From an uncultured Pelagibacteraceae bacterium (GTDB taxonomy: Bacteria > Pseudomonadota > Alphaproteobacteria > Pelagibacterales > Pelagibacteraceae), in contig CACHYX010000007.1 of assembly GCA_902584225.1 (NCBI GenBank), forward strand, positions 1 to 39,275: a DNA stretch of 39,275 bases, written 5' to 3'. How positions within the stretch are numbered: the first letter of the stretch is position 1; every line of letters starts with the position of its first letter. Shown here one piece after another: positions 1 to 8,236 of this stretch. The position numbers were made by a program, and so were the translations under genes. The notes beneath the pieces were generated by a model. It was not told where the DNA came from. It did no database searches and worked only from the letters and a program-made list of their open reading frames with translations.

Positions 1-998
1 TCATTAAATTCTTTTAATCTTTCAACATCTCTAGGTATAAAATTTTTAAATCTTAATTTTGGATTTTTTATTTTACATATTTGATCTATATCTTGAATTC
101 CAACAAGACCAAATACATTATAAATATAATCAGGATTTACATCTAATTTATTTGTTATAAATTTTATCAATTCAGGATCGCTATTTTCAAGGACCTCTAA
201 ACGAACAATATCGCCCGTTCTACGTCTTTTTAAGGCTAATTCAAAAGATCTAACTAAATCTTCTGCTTCCTCTTGAATTTCAACATCACTATCTCTTATT
301 ACCCTGAAAATCATTTTTTTTTCTAAATCATGATCTGGAAAAATTTCTTTAGCAAAAAAACTTATTACATCATCTAGAACAACAAATTTTTTATGATTTT
401 TTGAAGACTCTATTTCAATAAATCTAGATAATGCTTTTGGTACTACTATAATCGAGTTTAAAATTCTTTTTTTATTTTTTTTTCTTAACCTCATTACAAG
501 CGCTCTTCCTTGGTTGATTATAAATGGAAATGGATGCGCAGGATCAATAGCAGATGGTGTTAATAAAGGATAAATCTCTTCTTTGAATATTTCTAGAAGT
601 TTTTTTTTATCCTTGGTATTTAAATTAACTGGCTTAACTAAACTTATATTGTCTTTTTTCAATTCTGTGAGAAGTTGAATATAAATCTTATTTTGTTTGA
701 TTAATAGTTTTTTAGTTTCGGAAATTACCTCTTCCATTTGTTCATCAGGTGTCAGACCATCTGAGCTTAAAGAATCAACTTCTTGTTTTATTTGACTATA
801 TAGACCTGCTACTCGAACCATAAAAAATTCATCAAGATTTGAACCGGCAATTGATAAAAATTTTACTCTTTCATACAAGGGATTTTCAATATTTTGTGCT
901 TCAAAAAGAACTCTATCATTGAATTTTAACCAGGAAAGTTCCCTATTAATATATTTGTTCTTGAGTTCTTCTTTTTGTTGTTTTTTTAAAGCAGTCAT
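1..998 (-). CDS. ppk1: Polyphosphate kinase 1, N-terminal part (cut by window edge)
   Basis: Makes polyphosphate from the ATP gamma-phosphate (reversible), a phosphate and energy store. The frame is open from an ATG at 996-998 to base 1, about 332 of roughly 700 residues. I translated it directly. It shows the PPK1 N-terminal signature: NRELSWLKFNDRVLFEA near residues 14-30, then ERVKFLSIAGSNLDEFFMVR, then PAHPFPFI and the RRTGDIVRLE segment. The catalytic histidines of the C-terminal half lie outside the window. It diverges from the sixA-like gene with only 13 nt between start codons, so its promoter must lie inside that gene; no clear Shine-Dalgarno is visible. Being next to phoB/phoU/pst fits a role in phosphate storage. 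Family assignment is secure. Confidence 0.93.
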   Translation of the reverse strand, partial: MTALKKQQKEELKNKYINRELSWLKFNDRVLFEAQNIENPLYERVKFLSIAGSNLDEFFMVRVAGLYSQIKQEVDSLSSDGLTPDEQMEEVISETKKLLIKQNKIYIQLLTELKKDNISLVKPVNLNTKDKKKLLEIFKEEIYPLLTPSAIDPAHPFPFIINQGRALVMRLRKKNKKRILNSIIVVPKALSRFIEIESSKNHKKFVVLDDVISFFAKEIFPDHDLEKKMIFRVIRDSDVEIQEEAEDLVRSFELALKRRRTGDIVRLEVLENSDPELIKFITNKLDVNPDYIYNVFGLVGIQDIDQICKIKNPKLRFKNFIPRDVERLKEFN

Positions 999-1011
999 AT
1001 ATTTAGAATTT

Positions 1012-1536
1012 ATGTTTGAATTATATGTCATGAGACATGCAAAATCCAGTTGGGAAGATTTAAATATTGATGATTTTGAGAGACCACTCAATAAAAGAGG
1101 TAAAAAGAGTGCAAAAAAAATTTGTGAATTTTTTGTTAAAAAAAAGTACAAATTTGATTTTGCTTTAATATCATCAGCTACAAGAACCCGAAGTACTTTT
1201 GAAATTTTATCAAAAGACATTCCTGAGCCAAAAACAATAGAATATTCAAAGAGTTTATACTTGGCCGATCAGTATGCAATTATAAATAAAATTAAAAAAA
1301 TATCGAGTAATCACAAATCAATTTTGTTAATAAACCATGAGCCTACAGTTAAAAATTTAGTAAGATATCTAACAAAAAATCATGAAACCAATAATTTCAA
1401 ATTAATGGATTATAAATTTCCTACAGCAGCATTCGCCAAAATTAAATTTGATATTAAAAGTTGGGATGAAATAGAAAAAAAAGGAATGTTAAAAGAATTT
1501 ATAAGACCCAAAGATCTTCAAGACTCTAAAGAATAG
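1012..1536 (+). CDS. SixA-like phosphohistidine phosphatase (histidine phosphatase superfamily)
   Basis: A 174-residue cytosolic protein beginning MFELYVMRHAKSSWED. The MRHAK motif at residues 7-11 is the RHG-type catalytic motif with the phospho-accepting histidine. The block ERPLNKRGKKSA and a later NHEPT segment (second catalytic His) are typical of SixA-family phosphatases. E. coli SixA removes phosphate from phosphohistidine on phosphorelay or PTS proteins; the substrate here is unknown. I start at 1012 rather than at an in-frame ATG at 919, because the extra 31 residues would lie antisense to the ppk1 start and resemble no SixA N-terminus. The 3' end overlaps the convergent phoB gene by 19 nt. 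Its place between ppk1 and phoB suggests, but does not prove, a link to phosphate signalling. Confidence 0.85.
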   Translation: MFELYVMRHAKSSWEDLNIDDFERPLNKRGKKSAKKICEFFVKKKYKFDFALISSATRTRSTFEILSKDIPEPKTIEYSKSLYLADQYAIINKIKKISSNHKSILLINHEPTVKNLVRYLTKNHETNNFKLMDYKFPTAAFAKIKFDIKSWDEIEKKGMLKEFIRPKDLQDSKE

Positions 1537-2201
1537 CCAGCCGATCTGACCGTTCTAATTAAAGGTTTTGTGTTTTCAATGTTTATAGCTTGTCTTAATC
1601 TTCTTATGTGTACATCAACCGTTCGTGATTCAACGTATATATTTTCTCCCCACACATTGTTTAAGAGTTGTTCTCTTGAGTAAACTCTTTTAGGATTTTT
1701 GATAAAAAAATCTAACAGTTTAAATTCAGTTGGGCCTAAGTTAATTTCTTTATCTTTTCTATAAACCCTTTTTGTTACTCTATCTATTCTTAAATCTATA
1801 AATTCTACAATATCAGATGAAGATTGTGGTTTAGCTCTTCTTAATAAAGATTTAATTCTTGCATTTAATTCCTTTTGACTAAACGGCTTAGTCACATAAT
1901 CATCCGCACCTGTTTCAAAAGCTTTTACTTTATCTTCCTCTTCACCCTTGGCAGTTAGCATGATAATTGGAATATCATTAAATTTTTTATCTTTCTTTAA
2001 GTTTTTACAAATATCAACACCTGATAAATCAGGTAGCATCCAGTCCATTAAAATTAAATCTGGATGTTTTAATTTAATTTGTTTAAGAGCATCTTCTCCA
2101 TTTTCGGAATGACTAACTTTGTGACCCTCTTTTTCTAAATTATATTTTAATAAACTTATTATTGACGTTTCATCCTCAGCTATAAAAACATGAGCTGGCA
2201 T
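1518..2201 (-). CDS. phoB: Phosphate regulon response regulator PhoB
   Basis: OmpR/PhoB-class transcription factor of 227 residues. The receiver domain (about 4-118) has the acidic pair E9/D10, phosphoacceptor D53 in MDWMLPD, T83 and K105. The winged-helix DNA-binding domain (about 130-225) ends with TVDVHIRRLRQAI and IRTVRSAGYSLE. When phosphorylated by PhoR it is expected to bind Pho boxes and switch on phosphate-starvation genes. It is the last gene of the minus-strand pst-phoU-phoB run, starting 3 nt after the phoU stop. Its 3' end overlaps the convergent sixA-like gene by 19 nt, leaving no room for a separate terminator. Confidence 0.95.
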   Translation of the reverse strand: MPAHVFIAEDETSIISLLKYNLEKEGHKVSHSENGEDALKQIKLKHPDLILMDWMLPDLSGVDICKNLKKDKKFNDIPIIMLTAKGEEEDKVKAFETGADDYVTKPFSQKELNARIKSLLRRAKPQSSSDIVEFIDLRIDRVTKRVYRKDKEINLGPTEFKLLDFFIKNPKRVYSREQLLNNVWGENIYVESRTVDVHIRRLRQAINIENTKPLIRTVRSAGYSLES

Positions 2202-2204
2202 AAA

Positions 2205-2912
2205 TTATTTGTCTCCTGTTACAATAGGTTCGCTCCCTTTTGGTCTATCGCCCTCTAAATATTCACCCTTAACCAAAAAATAAATTTGTTCTGCAACATT
2301 AGTTGTATGATCACCAATACGTTCTACGTTTTTAGTAACAAATAATAAATGTGTACCATCACTTAAATTTTTTTCGGTTTCCTTCAAATATTTTACAACT
2401 TCTTGCATACATTCATTTGTTAAATCATCTATTTTCTCATCCCCCTCCCATACATCTATTGCCATAGATGCTGATCTCTCCAAATAGGAGTCAAGTGTAG
2501 TTTTTAATTGTTTTTGAACAGATGAAGAAACTCGAATTAAACTATCAACCAATTTTTTTGGTAAAGTTTCATTTAACAGAAGAGATCTTTTTGATATATT
2601 TTTTGCTAAATCACCTATTCTTTCAAGATCTGATGACATCTTTAAAGCAGTAACTGTTTCTCTCAAGTCGATTGCCATTGGTTGTCTCAATGCAATTAAA
2701 TTAACAACTTGTTGTTCTATTAAGCTCTCGAATTTATCAATTTTTTCATCATCTTTAATAACTTCTTCTGCATGATCAGCATTTCTGGTAGTAATAGCTA
2801 CTATGGCTTTTCCCAAAGCTTCTTCACAAGCACTTCCCATTTTAACAATGTTGCTATTTAAATTTTTTAACTCTTCCTCATATGATTTAACAGTATGTTG
2901 TGCTTCGGCCAT
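2205..2912 (-). CDS. phoU: Phosphate transport regulator PhoU
   Basis: 235 residues, almost entirely helical, with the two PhoU repeats (about 10-105 and 115-215). Each contains the E/D-rich metal-binding type motif, for example LRETVTALKMSSDLERIGD in the first and the TKNVERIGDHTTNVAE segment in the second. PhoU sits between the Pst transporter and PhoR and keeps the sensor off when phosphate is plentiful. Its ATG overlaps the pstB stop codon by one base (TAATG), so translational coupling is likely. Assignment is firm from motifs and context. Confidence 0.95.
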   Translation of the reverse strand: MAEAQHTVKSYEEELKNLNSNIVKMGSACEEALGKAIVAITTRNADHAEEVIKDDEKIDKFESLIEQQVVNLIALRQPMAIDLRETVTALKMSSDLERIGDLAKNISKRSLLLNETLPKKLVDSLIRVSSSVQKQLKTTLDSYLERSASMAIDVWEGDEKIDDLTNECMQEVVKYLKETEKNLSDGTHLLFVTKNVERIGDHTTNVAEQIYFLVKGEYLEGDRPKGSEPIVTGDK

Positions 2913-3667
2913 TATCCAAACCTCCCTGTTATATAATCCTGGGTTTTTGTATTATCAGGATTCTTAAATATTTTATCAGTTGAGCCATGTTCTATCAAAT
3001 GTCCTAGGTGAAAAAAACCTGTATTTTGAGATACTCGTGCAGCTTGAGCCATAGAATGAGTAACAATTATTATTGTATGCTCCTTTTTTAACTCATCAAT
3101 TAATTCCTCAATTTGTGCAGTTGCTATTGGATCTAATGCTGAACAAGGCTCATCCATTAATATAACTTCAGGTCTTACAGAAATTGCTCTTGCGATACAA
3201 AGTCTTTGTTGCTGTCCTCCAGATAATCCAGTTCCAGGCTCATGCAATCTATCTTTTACCTCTTCCCATAATGCAGCCTTTTTTAAACTAGTTTCAACAA
3301 TCTCATCCATTTCTTGTTTTGATTGAGCCATACCATGGATTGTCGGTCCATAGGATACGTTTTCATATAAAGTTTTTGGGAAAGGATTAGGTTTTTGAAA
3401 AACCATTCCAATTTTTTCTCTGAGTCTTACCACATCACAACTTTTATCATTTATATTAAAGTCATTAATTAGAATTTCTCCTTTAACATTACAGATATCA
3501 ATTACATCGTTCATTCTATTAAGACATCTAAGAAAAGTTGATTTACCACAACCAGATGGACCAATTAATGCTGTTACTTGATTTTCTTCAATATCTAAAC
3601 TTATGTTATAGAGAGCTTGTTTTTTTCCGTAAAAAACATCCACATCTTTTGCTTTAATCTTTATCAT
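2912..3667 (-). CDS. pstB: Phosphate ABC transporter ATP-binding protein PstB
   Basis: ATPase of the high-affinity phosphate importer; about 251 residues. Walker [10 protein letters not shown], the family-typical phrase [15 protein letters not shown] (Q-loop), signature [14 protein letters not shown], Walker [13 protein letters not shown] and H-loop IVTHSM are all present. I prefer the ATG at 3665-3667. A GGAG Shine-Dalgarno (complement of 3673-3676) lies 5 nt before it, and it follows the pstA stop by one base. An upstream in-frame ATG at 3688 would add seven residues inside pstA. Product and role are certain; only the start choice is inferred. Confidence 0.96.
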   Translation of the reverse strand: MIKIKAKDVDVFYGKKQALYNISLDIEENQVTALIGPSGCGKSTFLRCLNRMNDVIDICNVKGEILINDFNINDKSCDVVRLREKIGMVFQKPNPFPKTLYENVSYGPTIHGMAQSKQEMDEIVETSLKKAALWEEVKDRLHEPGTGLSGGQQQRLCIARAISVRPEVILMDEPCSALDPIATAQIEELIDELKKEHTIIIVTHSMAQAARVSQNTGFFHLGHLIEHGSTDKIFKNPDNTKTQDYITGRFG

Positions 3668-3668
3668 T

Positions 3669-4937
3669 TTAACTCCATTTTTTTTCAAACTTATGTCTAA
3701 TTATTTGGGCAAATAAATTCATTATTATTAAAAAACCAAGTAATACCATTATACATGCCGAAACTTTTTCTACAAATCCTCTTTCAGCACTTTCAGCCCA
3801 AATATAGATTTGAACTGGTAAACTTGCAGCAGGATCCATGGGTGATCCAGGTATTGTGTTAACAAAAGCAACCATTCCAATTAAAATTAGGGGTGCGGTT
3901 TCTCCTAAAGCTTGAGCTAAACCAATTATTGTTCCTGATAACGTCCCAGGCATTGAAAGAGGTACTGTATGATGCATTGTGGTTTGCATACGACTTGCTC
4001 CCATAGCAAGTGCTGCCTCTCTTATACTTGGTGGAACCGCTTTTAAGGATGCTCTCGCAGCTATAATTATCGTTGGTAAAGTCATCAACGATAAAGTGAT
4101 ACCCCCAACTAAAGGAGTAGACCTGGGAAGATGAAATATAGCTAATAAAACACCTAATCCGAGTAATCCAAAGACAATAGATGGTACTGCGGCCAAGTTA
4201 TTTATATTTACCTCAATAAAATCAGTAAACCTATTTTTAGGTGCAAACTCTTCAAGATAAATTGCTGCTAGTACCGCTACAGGAAAGGCTATCATTAAAC
4301 AAACAAGTATAGAAAAAATTGAGCCCATAAATGAACTAGCTATACCAGCAAGTTCTGCTTCTCTTGAATCTGCATATGTAAAAAAACTGATATTAAATTT
4401 ACTTTCGACTTTTCCCTTTGCAACAAGTTGATCAAAAATTTTTAATTGATAATCACTTACTCTTCTTTGATCCTCCGGCAAATCTCTTGGATAGTTTCCT
4501 TTAAAGACTTGATCTAAATCATCTGAAGCAGTTAAATAAACTTCTTTTGTTTTTCCTATTAAACTAGGGTCATTTAAAATCTCATTTTTAATTTCTTTTT
4601 CAAAAAAATATGACACCATTCTCTTCAATTGATTTTTTTGATCATCATTTGCATTTTGATCTAAATCAGCCATAGATTTTAATGCTATATCGTAATAATC
4701 AGCGTCTTGGAGATCTTCTTTAGATGGATTTTGATCTATCATCATCATTTCAGCGTCAAAGTTTACAGGAACAATCAGCCATGTTTTTTGAAAAGCTGTA
4801 TACCCAGTTGAAAATATTTTGAAAATAAAAATTGTTAAAAATAAAAGTGCCATAAAAATTGCACTTTGACCATATAAGCGAAATCTCCGCTCAGCCCTGT
4901 ATCTTTTATTTAATAATTGTTCTTTATTTTTATTCAT
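3669..4937 (-). CDS. pstA: Phosphate ABC transporter permease PstA
   Basis: Inner-membrane permease half of the Pst importer, 422 residues. One transmembrane helix near residues 25-48 is followed by a long hydrophilic, presumably periplasmic, insert (about 50-195). This is the extended form common in alphaproteobacterial PstA. Five or more C-terminal membrane helices then follow (from about 200). The permease coupling (EAA-type) loop reads [22 protein letters not shown]. The start overlaps the end of pstC by 8 nt and the stop is one base before pstB, so the pst genes are translationally linked. Confidence 0.95.
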   Translation of the reverse strand: MNKNKEQLLNKRYRAERRFRLYGQSAIFMALLFLTIFIFKIFSTGYTAFQKTWLIVPVNFDAEMMMIDQNPSKEDLQDADYYDIALKSMADLDQNANDDQKNQLKRMVSYFFEKEIKNEILNDPSLIGKTKEVYLTASDDLDQVFKGNYPRDLPEDQRRVSDYQLKIFDQLVAKGKVESKFNISFFTYADSREAELAGIASSFMGSIFSILVCLMIAFPVAVLAAIYLEEFAPKNRFTDFIEVNINNLAAVPSIVFGLLGLGVLLAIFHLPRSTPLVGGITLSLMTLPTIIIAARASLKAVPPSIREAALAMGASRMQTTMHHTVPLSMPGTLSGTIIGLAQALGETAPLILIGMVAFVNTIPGSPMDPAASLPVQIYIWAESAERGFVEKVSACIMVLLGFLIIMNLFAQIIRHKFEKKWS

Positions 4938-6315
4938 ATTTCTCTCTATATTTTTTAACTACTCTTAAGGCTACAATATTTAAACAAAGCGTTACTAAAA
5001 ATAGTGACATACCTAAAGCAAAAGCGGCTTGTGTTTTTGGATCACCAAAAGCTTGGTCTCCAATTAAAATTACCACAATTTGTGCTGTGATTGTTGAAGT
5101 TGATTCTAATGGGTTAAAAGTCAAGTTTGCTGCTAAACCAGAAGCCATAACAACTATCATTGTTTCTCCAATAGCTCTTGAAACACCTAACAAAATAGAT
5201 CCAACGATGCCAGGTAATGCCGCTGGGAAAACAACTCTCTTGATTGTTTCTGATTTAGTTGCTCCCATAGCGTAACTTCCATCTCTTAAACTTTGAGGCA
5301 CACTTGTAATAACATCATCACTCAAGCTTGAGATAAATGGTATGATCATAATTCCCATTACTCCTCCTGCCGCTAAAGCACTTTCAGCTGAAACTTCAAG
5401 ACCCATTGAGGTTCCTAATTCTTTTAAAAATGGGCCAACAGTTAGAGCAGCAAAAAAACCATAAACAACTGTTGGTATGCCAGCTAAAATTTCAATTAAA
5501 GGTTTTGCGTATTGTCTAACTTTAGTTGATGCATATTCAGCTAAATAAATTCCACTCATTAATCCAATTGGGATAGCAACGCACATAGCAATAAATGCAA
5601 TAAAAAAAGTACCTGCAAAAATTGGGACTGCTCCAAAAGTATCTGAATACATTGTCGGATCTAAAGCCTCAGAAGAATCTCTAACAAAAGCTTTTGCTGG
5701 ATACCAGTGAGTTCCAAATACAAAATCAAATAATGGAATTACTTTAAAAAAATCTATTGTTTGAAATATAAGTGAAAAAACTATTCCAACAGTAGTTAAT
5801 ATTGCAGCTAAAGAAGCTGTAAATAAAACTGCGTTCAAAAATTTTTCAACTGGTTCTCTTGTTCTAGAATTAGATGAAATTCTTTTATATGCGTAAGCAA
5901 CTGAAGCAATAATTATAGATAATACTATAACAGCTTTTGAACTTTGAGCTATTGATCGAAGACTTAAATATTTTTCTGCTGAGGCCTCAATAAAAGGTGT
6001 AATTTCTCCAGTGAATTGACCTCGAGACAATGCTTTTGTTTTTTCGTATATTAAATTTAATTCATCATCAAGATAACCTTGATTTGAATAATCACTTAAG
6101 ACTAATAATTTTACAATTGTAGGCTCAAAAATTGCCCATAAAGAAAAAATTATAAAGGCTGGTATTGCACACCAGATTGCAAGATAATAACCATAAAATT
6201 GTGGTAATGCAGTTAATCTTTTTTTTGTAGATTGAATTGTATATGCTTTTTTGCGTCCAAAATAGTAACTTGTGAAACCTAGAAGAACAATAAATGTAAA
6301 TAATATTAAGTTCAA
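4930..6315 (-). CDS. pstC: Phosphate ABC transporter permease PstC
   Basis: Partner permease of PstA, 461 residues. N-terminal helices (about 1-18 and 45-65) and a periplasmic stretch precede the core permease domain (about 230-455), whose coupling loop reads RDGSYAMGATKSETIKRVVFPAALPG. The start codon is TTG at 6313-6315, preceded by the strong Shine-Dalgarno AAAGGAG (complement of 6321-6327) at good spacing. The gene begins 36 nt beyond the hairpin that separates it from pstS, so its expression may be set by read-through of that hairpin. The C-terminus overlaps pstA by 8 nt. Confidence 0.95.
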   Translation of the reverse strand: MNLILFTFIVLLGFTSYYFGRKKAYTIQSTKKRLTALPQFYGYYLAIWCAIPAFIIFSLWAIFEPTIVKLLVLSDYSNQGYLDDELNLIYEKTKALSRGQFTGEITPFIEASAEKYLSLRSIAQSSKAVIVLSIIIASVAYAYKRISSNSRTREPVEKFLNAVLFTASLAAILTTVGIVFSLIFQTIDFFKVIPLFDFVFGTHWYPAKAFVRDSSEALDPTMYSDTFGAVPIFAGTFFIAFIAMCVAIPIGLMSGIYLAEYASTKVRQYAKPLIEILAGIPTVVYGFFAALTVGPFLKELGTSMGLEVSAESALAAGGVMGIMIIPFISSLSDDVITSVPQSLRDGSYAMGATKSETIKRVVFPAALPGIVGSILLGVSRAIGETMIVVMASGLAANLTFNPLESTSTITAQIVVILIGDQAFGDPKTQAAFALGMSLFLVTLCLNIVALRVVKKYREKYE

Positions 6316-6350
6316 AGAATCTCCTTTATTGAGGACTGTACTCTTAATTT

Positions 6351-6382
6351 AAAAAAAAGGGGTCTAAAAAGACCCCCTTTTT
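6351..6382 (-). terminator. Hairpin plus U-tract between pstS and pstC (terminator/attenuator)
   Basis: The arms at 6359-6364 and 6371-6376 form a GC-rich 6-bp stem (GGGGTC/GACCCC) with a 6-nt loop. On the minus strand this is followed by eight T residues (complement of 6351-6358), the classic intrinsic-terminator layout. It lies after the pstS stop and before pstC in the same transcription direction. The likely effect is partial termination, giving more binding protein than permease. The opposite side is also T-rich (6378-6382), so it could act in both directions. Confidence 0.75.
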
Positions 6383-6406
6383 AATCATTTGTTAACTGAG
6401 GAATAA

Positions 6407-7438
6407 TTAATTACCCATAGCAACTAGTTTGGTAGCATTAGTTCTTGTTGTTTTATACAACTTTTTGTCTAATGGCACTAAACCAATGTCTGCTAGGTAA
6501 CCACCTTTTCCAATAGCTTTCTTCGTTGTGAATTCTTTCACAAACTCATGTAAGCCTGGAATTACTCCAACGTGAGCTTTTTTCACATAAAAGAATAAAG
6601 GTCTTGCAACTGCATAACTGTAGTCTTGAATAGACTTCAATGATGGTTGTCCACCATCAATACTTGCTGCTTGCAATTTATCTTTTGCAGCTAGGAAATA
6701 ACTGAAACCAAAGAAACCAAACATGTCTTTATCTTGAGTTAACTTTTGGATGATCAAACTATCATTTTCTCCTACTTCAATAGCAGCACCATCTTCTCTG
6801 TAAAGTTTTTGAGGTTTTTTGTATTTTTTATTTCCAGCTTCGAAACCAGCTTTATAAAGAGCTTTAGCTTCTTTAGTCATACCTTTTTTCATTACTAAAG
6901 AATTCCAAGCATCTCTAGTTCCTGATGTTCCTGGTGGGATCATCACTGAAATTTTTTGTTTTGGTAAACTAGGGTCAATTTGGTCCCAAGTTTTATAAAT
7001 ATTTGGAACTAATTTACCATCAACAACTGTATGAGCGGCTAGTGCTAAATACAAATGTTCTTTAGTAAAGTTTACTGGTTTTGCATCTTTACTGTAAGCT
7101 AATGTAATACCGTCGTTACCAATTACGATTTCAACAATTTCATTTACACCATTTTTCTTACAAAGAGCTTTTTCTTTATCTTTCATAGCTCTTGATGCGT
7201 TTGTTATATCTGGATGTTGTTCACCTACACCAGCACAAAATAGTTTAGCTCCACCACCAGTACCAGTAGACTCAATAACAGGAGTTTTAAATCCTGAACC
7301 ACCAAATCTTTCAGCAACAACAGTCGCATAAGGGAATACTGTAGAAGAACCAACTATTTTAATTTGATCTCTTGCTTGAGCAACAGTTGCAATAGATAGA
7401 GCAACTATTGATGCAATTAATATAGTTAGTTTTTTCAT
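6407..7438 (-). CDS. pstS: Phosphate ABC transporter periplasmic binding protein PstS
   Basis: 343 residues with a Sec signal peptide (MKKLTILIASIVALSIATVAQA, probable cut near residue 22). The phosphate-binding N-terminus IVGSSTVFPYATVVAERF follows, then GTGGGAK and the PPGTSGTRDAW segment that contributes phosphate ligands. It captures phosphate in the periplasm and delivers it to PstCA. Pst binding proteins are usually among the most abundant proteins in phosphate-starved SAR11. It has its own upstream region with a Pho-box-like repeat and is followed by a terminator-like hairpin, an arrangement suited to high expression. A weak AAGGA lies about 10 nt before the ATG. Confidence 0.95.
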   Translation of the reverse strand: MKKLTILIASIVALSIATVAQARDQIKIVGSSTVFPYATVVAERFGGSGFKTPVIESTGTGGGAKLFCAGVGEQHPDITNASRAMKDKEKALCKKNGVNEIVEIVIGNDGITLAYSKDAKPVNFTKEHLYLALAAHTVVDGKLVPNIYKTWDQIDPSLPKQKISVMIPPGTSGTRDAWNSLVMKKGMTKEAKALYKAGFEAGNKKYKKPQKLYREDGAAIEVGENDSLIIQKLTQDKDMFGFFGFSYFLAAKDKLQAASIDGGQPSLKSIQDYSYAVARPLFFYVKKAHVGVIPGLHEFVKEFTTKKAIGKGGYLADIGLVPLDKKLYKTTRTNATKLVAMGN

Positions 7439-7504
7439 TATCTTTAATCCTTTCTTTATTAATTAAAAGATGTTGAATTCGTATAAATTTTGTGATGCTT
7501 ATTT

Positions 7505-7522
7505 ATTACAGAAATGTTACAG
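7505..7522 (-). promoter_or_regulatory. Pho box upstream of pstS (PhoB binding site)
   Basis: Read on the minus strand the site is CTGTAAC-ATTT-CTGTAAT: two heptamers starting exactly 11 bp apart with an AT-rich 4-bp spacer. That is the Pho-box architecture known from PhoB (CTGTCAT repeats spaced 11 bp). It lies 67-84 bp before the pstS ATG, in the pstS direction. A weak -10-like TTATAC (complement of 7481-7486) lies downstream. The match in repeat, spacing and position makes this a strong prediction without binding data. Confidence 0.8.
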
Positions 7523-7543
7523 TTTTGTAAAAAAACTAACTTT

Positions 7544-8152
7544 TTAGTTGTACTTCATAGAGATTATAATCTCTTCATTTTCTGTTTCTAGACCACCTTT
7601 GCAGGAAACAGGGTTAACATTTTCCTTAAAGGCTAATTCTGTAGTAGGTCTTAGAATAACTTCTAATTTTACTAAATTTACCAATTCCTCTAAAGCACTT
7701 TGATCATAACGCCATCTTGGCCAATTACTTGGAGTAGAGAAAATCGATGTTAAGTAGCTCGTTGCCATAGTAAACCGATAATTACTTAAATTTTCATTTC
7801 TTAATAAATGGTCTCTAACTGAATTAAATATATTTCTACATTTAAAAGAGTCAGACATATAATTTTCCTCTTTTAAATTTTTGTTAACTGGTATTGAAAC
7901 AATTAAGTCAACAGTATTTTTCCAAAAAGAACTTACAACATCGATGTAAATATCCTCATAAGGTATATCCTTATGTTTTTTAATTGCTGGATAAGTACTT
8001 TTTAAATCTTCCTTTAATCTAAAAATACCAATATCAAAGACAGTAAGTTGCTGGTTTCTTAATAAAGTTGTCATGTCTTGTGAAAAAACATTACTAATGA
8101 TTAGTAAATGCAGTGTAAGAAAAATTAAAATATTTTTTAATATCTTAACCAT
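7544..8152 (-). CDS. Secreted protein of unknown function in the pho/pst cluster
   Basis: I do not recognise a family. The 202-residue protein starts with a clear Sec signal (hydrophobic residues about 6-22, likely cut after NVFS near residue 24), so it should be periplasmic or exported. The mature part is mixed alpha/beta in character, with a W/R-rich patch (SNWPRWRYD, about 142-150). It has only two cysteines, C105 and C184, which could form a disulfide. It has no lipobox, catalytic motif or membrane anchor that I can see. It lies between phoR and pstS on the same strand, with a degenerate Pho-box-like repeat 33-50 bp upstream of the start. A role in phosphate scavenging or sensing is guilt by association only. 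Confidence 0.7.
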   Translation of the reverse strand: MVKILKNILIFLTLHLLIISNVFSQDMTTLLRNQQLTVFDIGIFRLKEDLKSTYPAIKKHKDIPYEDIYIDVVSSFWKNTVDLIVSIPVNKNLKEENYMSDSFKCRNIFNSVRDHLLRNENLSNYRFTMATSYLTSIFSTPSNWPRWRYDQSALEELVNLVKLEVILRPTTELAFKENVNPVSCKGGLETENEEIIISMKYN

Positions 8153-8184
8153 ATCTTAGTTTAATAAATTTGTAATATTAATCA

Positions 8185-8202
8185 ATAAGAGAAATGTTAA
8201 AA
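8185..8202 (-). promoter_or_regulatory. Degenerate Pho-box-like repeat upstream of the secreted unknown gene
   Basis: Minus-strand reading TTTTAAC-ATTT-CTCTTAT keeps the 11-bp repeat spacing and the same ATTT spacer as the pstS box. Each half matches the pstS halves at 5 of 7 positions. It lies 33-50 bp before the ATG of the secreted unknown gene. In such AT-rich DNA this could be chance, so it is a weak call. Confidence 0.35.
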
Positions 8203-8236
8203 TTTACTTAAATAACACTATATTATATAACCTTTT

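Noticed and set aside
919-1011. In-frame 31-residue N-terminal extension of the sixA-like protein
   Set aside because: It is antisense to the start of ppk1, is hydrophobic and Cys-rich, unlike SixA N-termini; the ATG at 1012 gives the normal start.
1025-1038. Inverted repeat ATGTC-ATGA-GACAT near the ppk1/sixA divergence
   Set aside because: It encodes the conserved MRHA catalytic motif of the SixA-like protein, so coding constraint explains it.
3668-3688. Upstream ATG for pstB adding seven residues
   Set aside because: The GGAG ribosome site sits between the two ATGs and fits only the downstream one.
4859-5275. Plus-strand open frame antisense to pstA/pstC
   Set aside because: Shadow of well-supported coding sequence on the other strand; the translation has no family resemblance.
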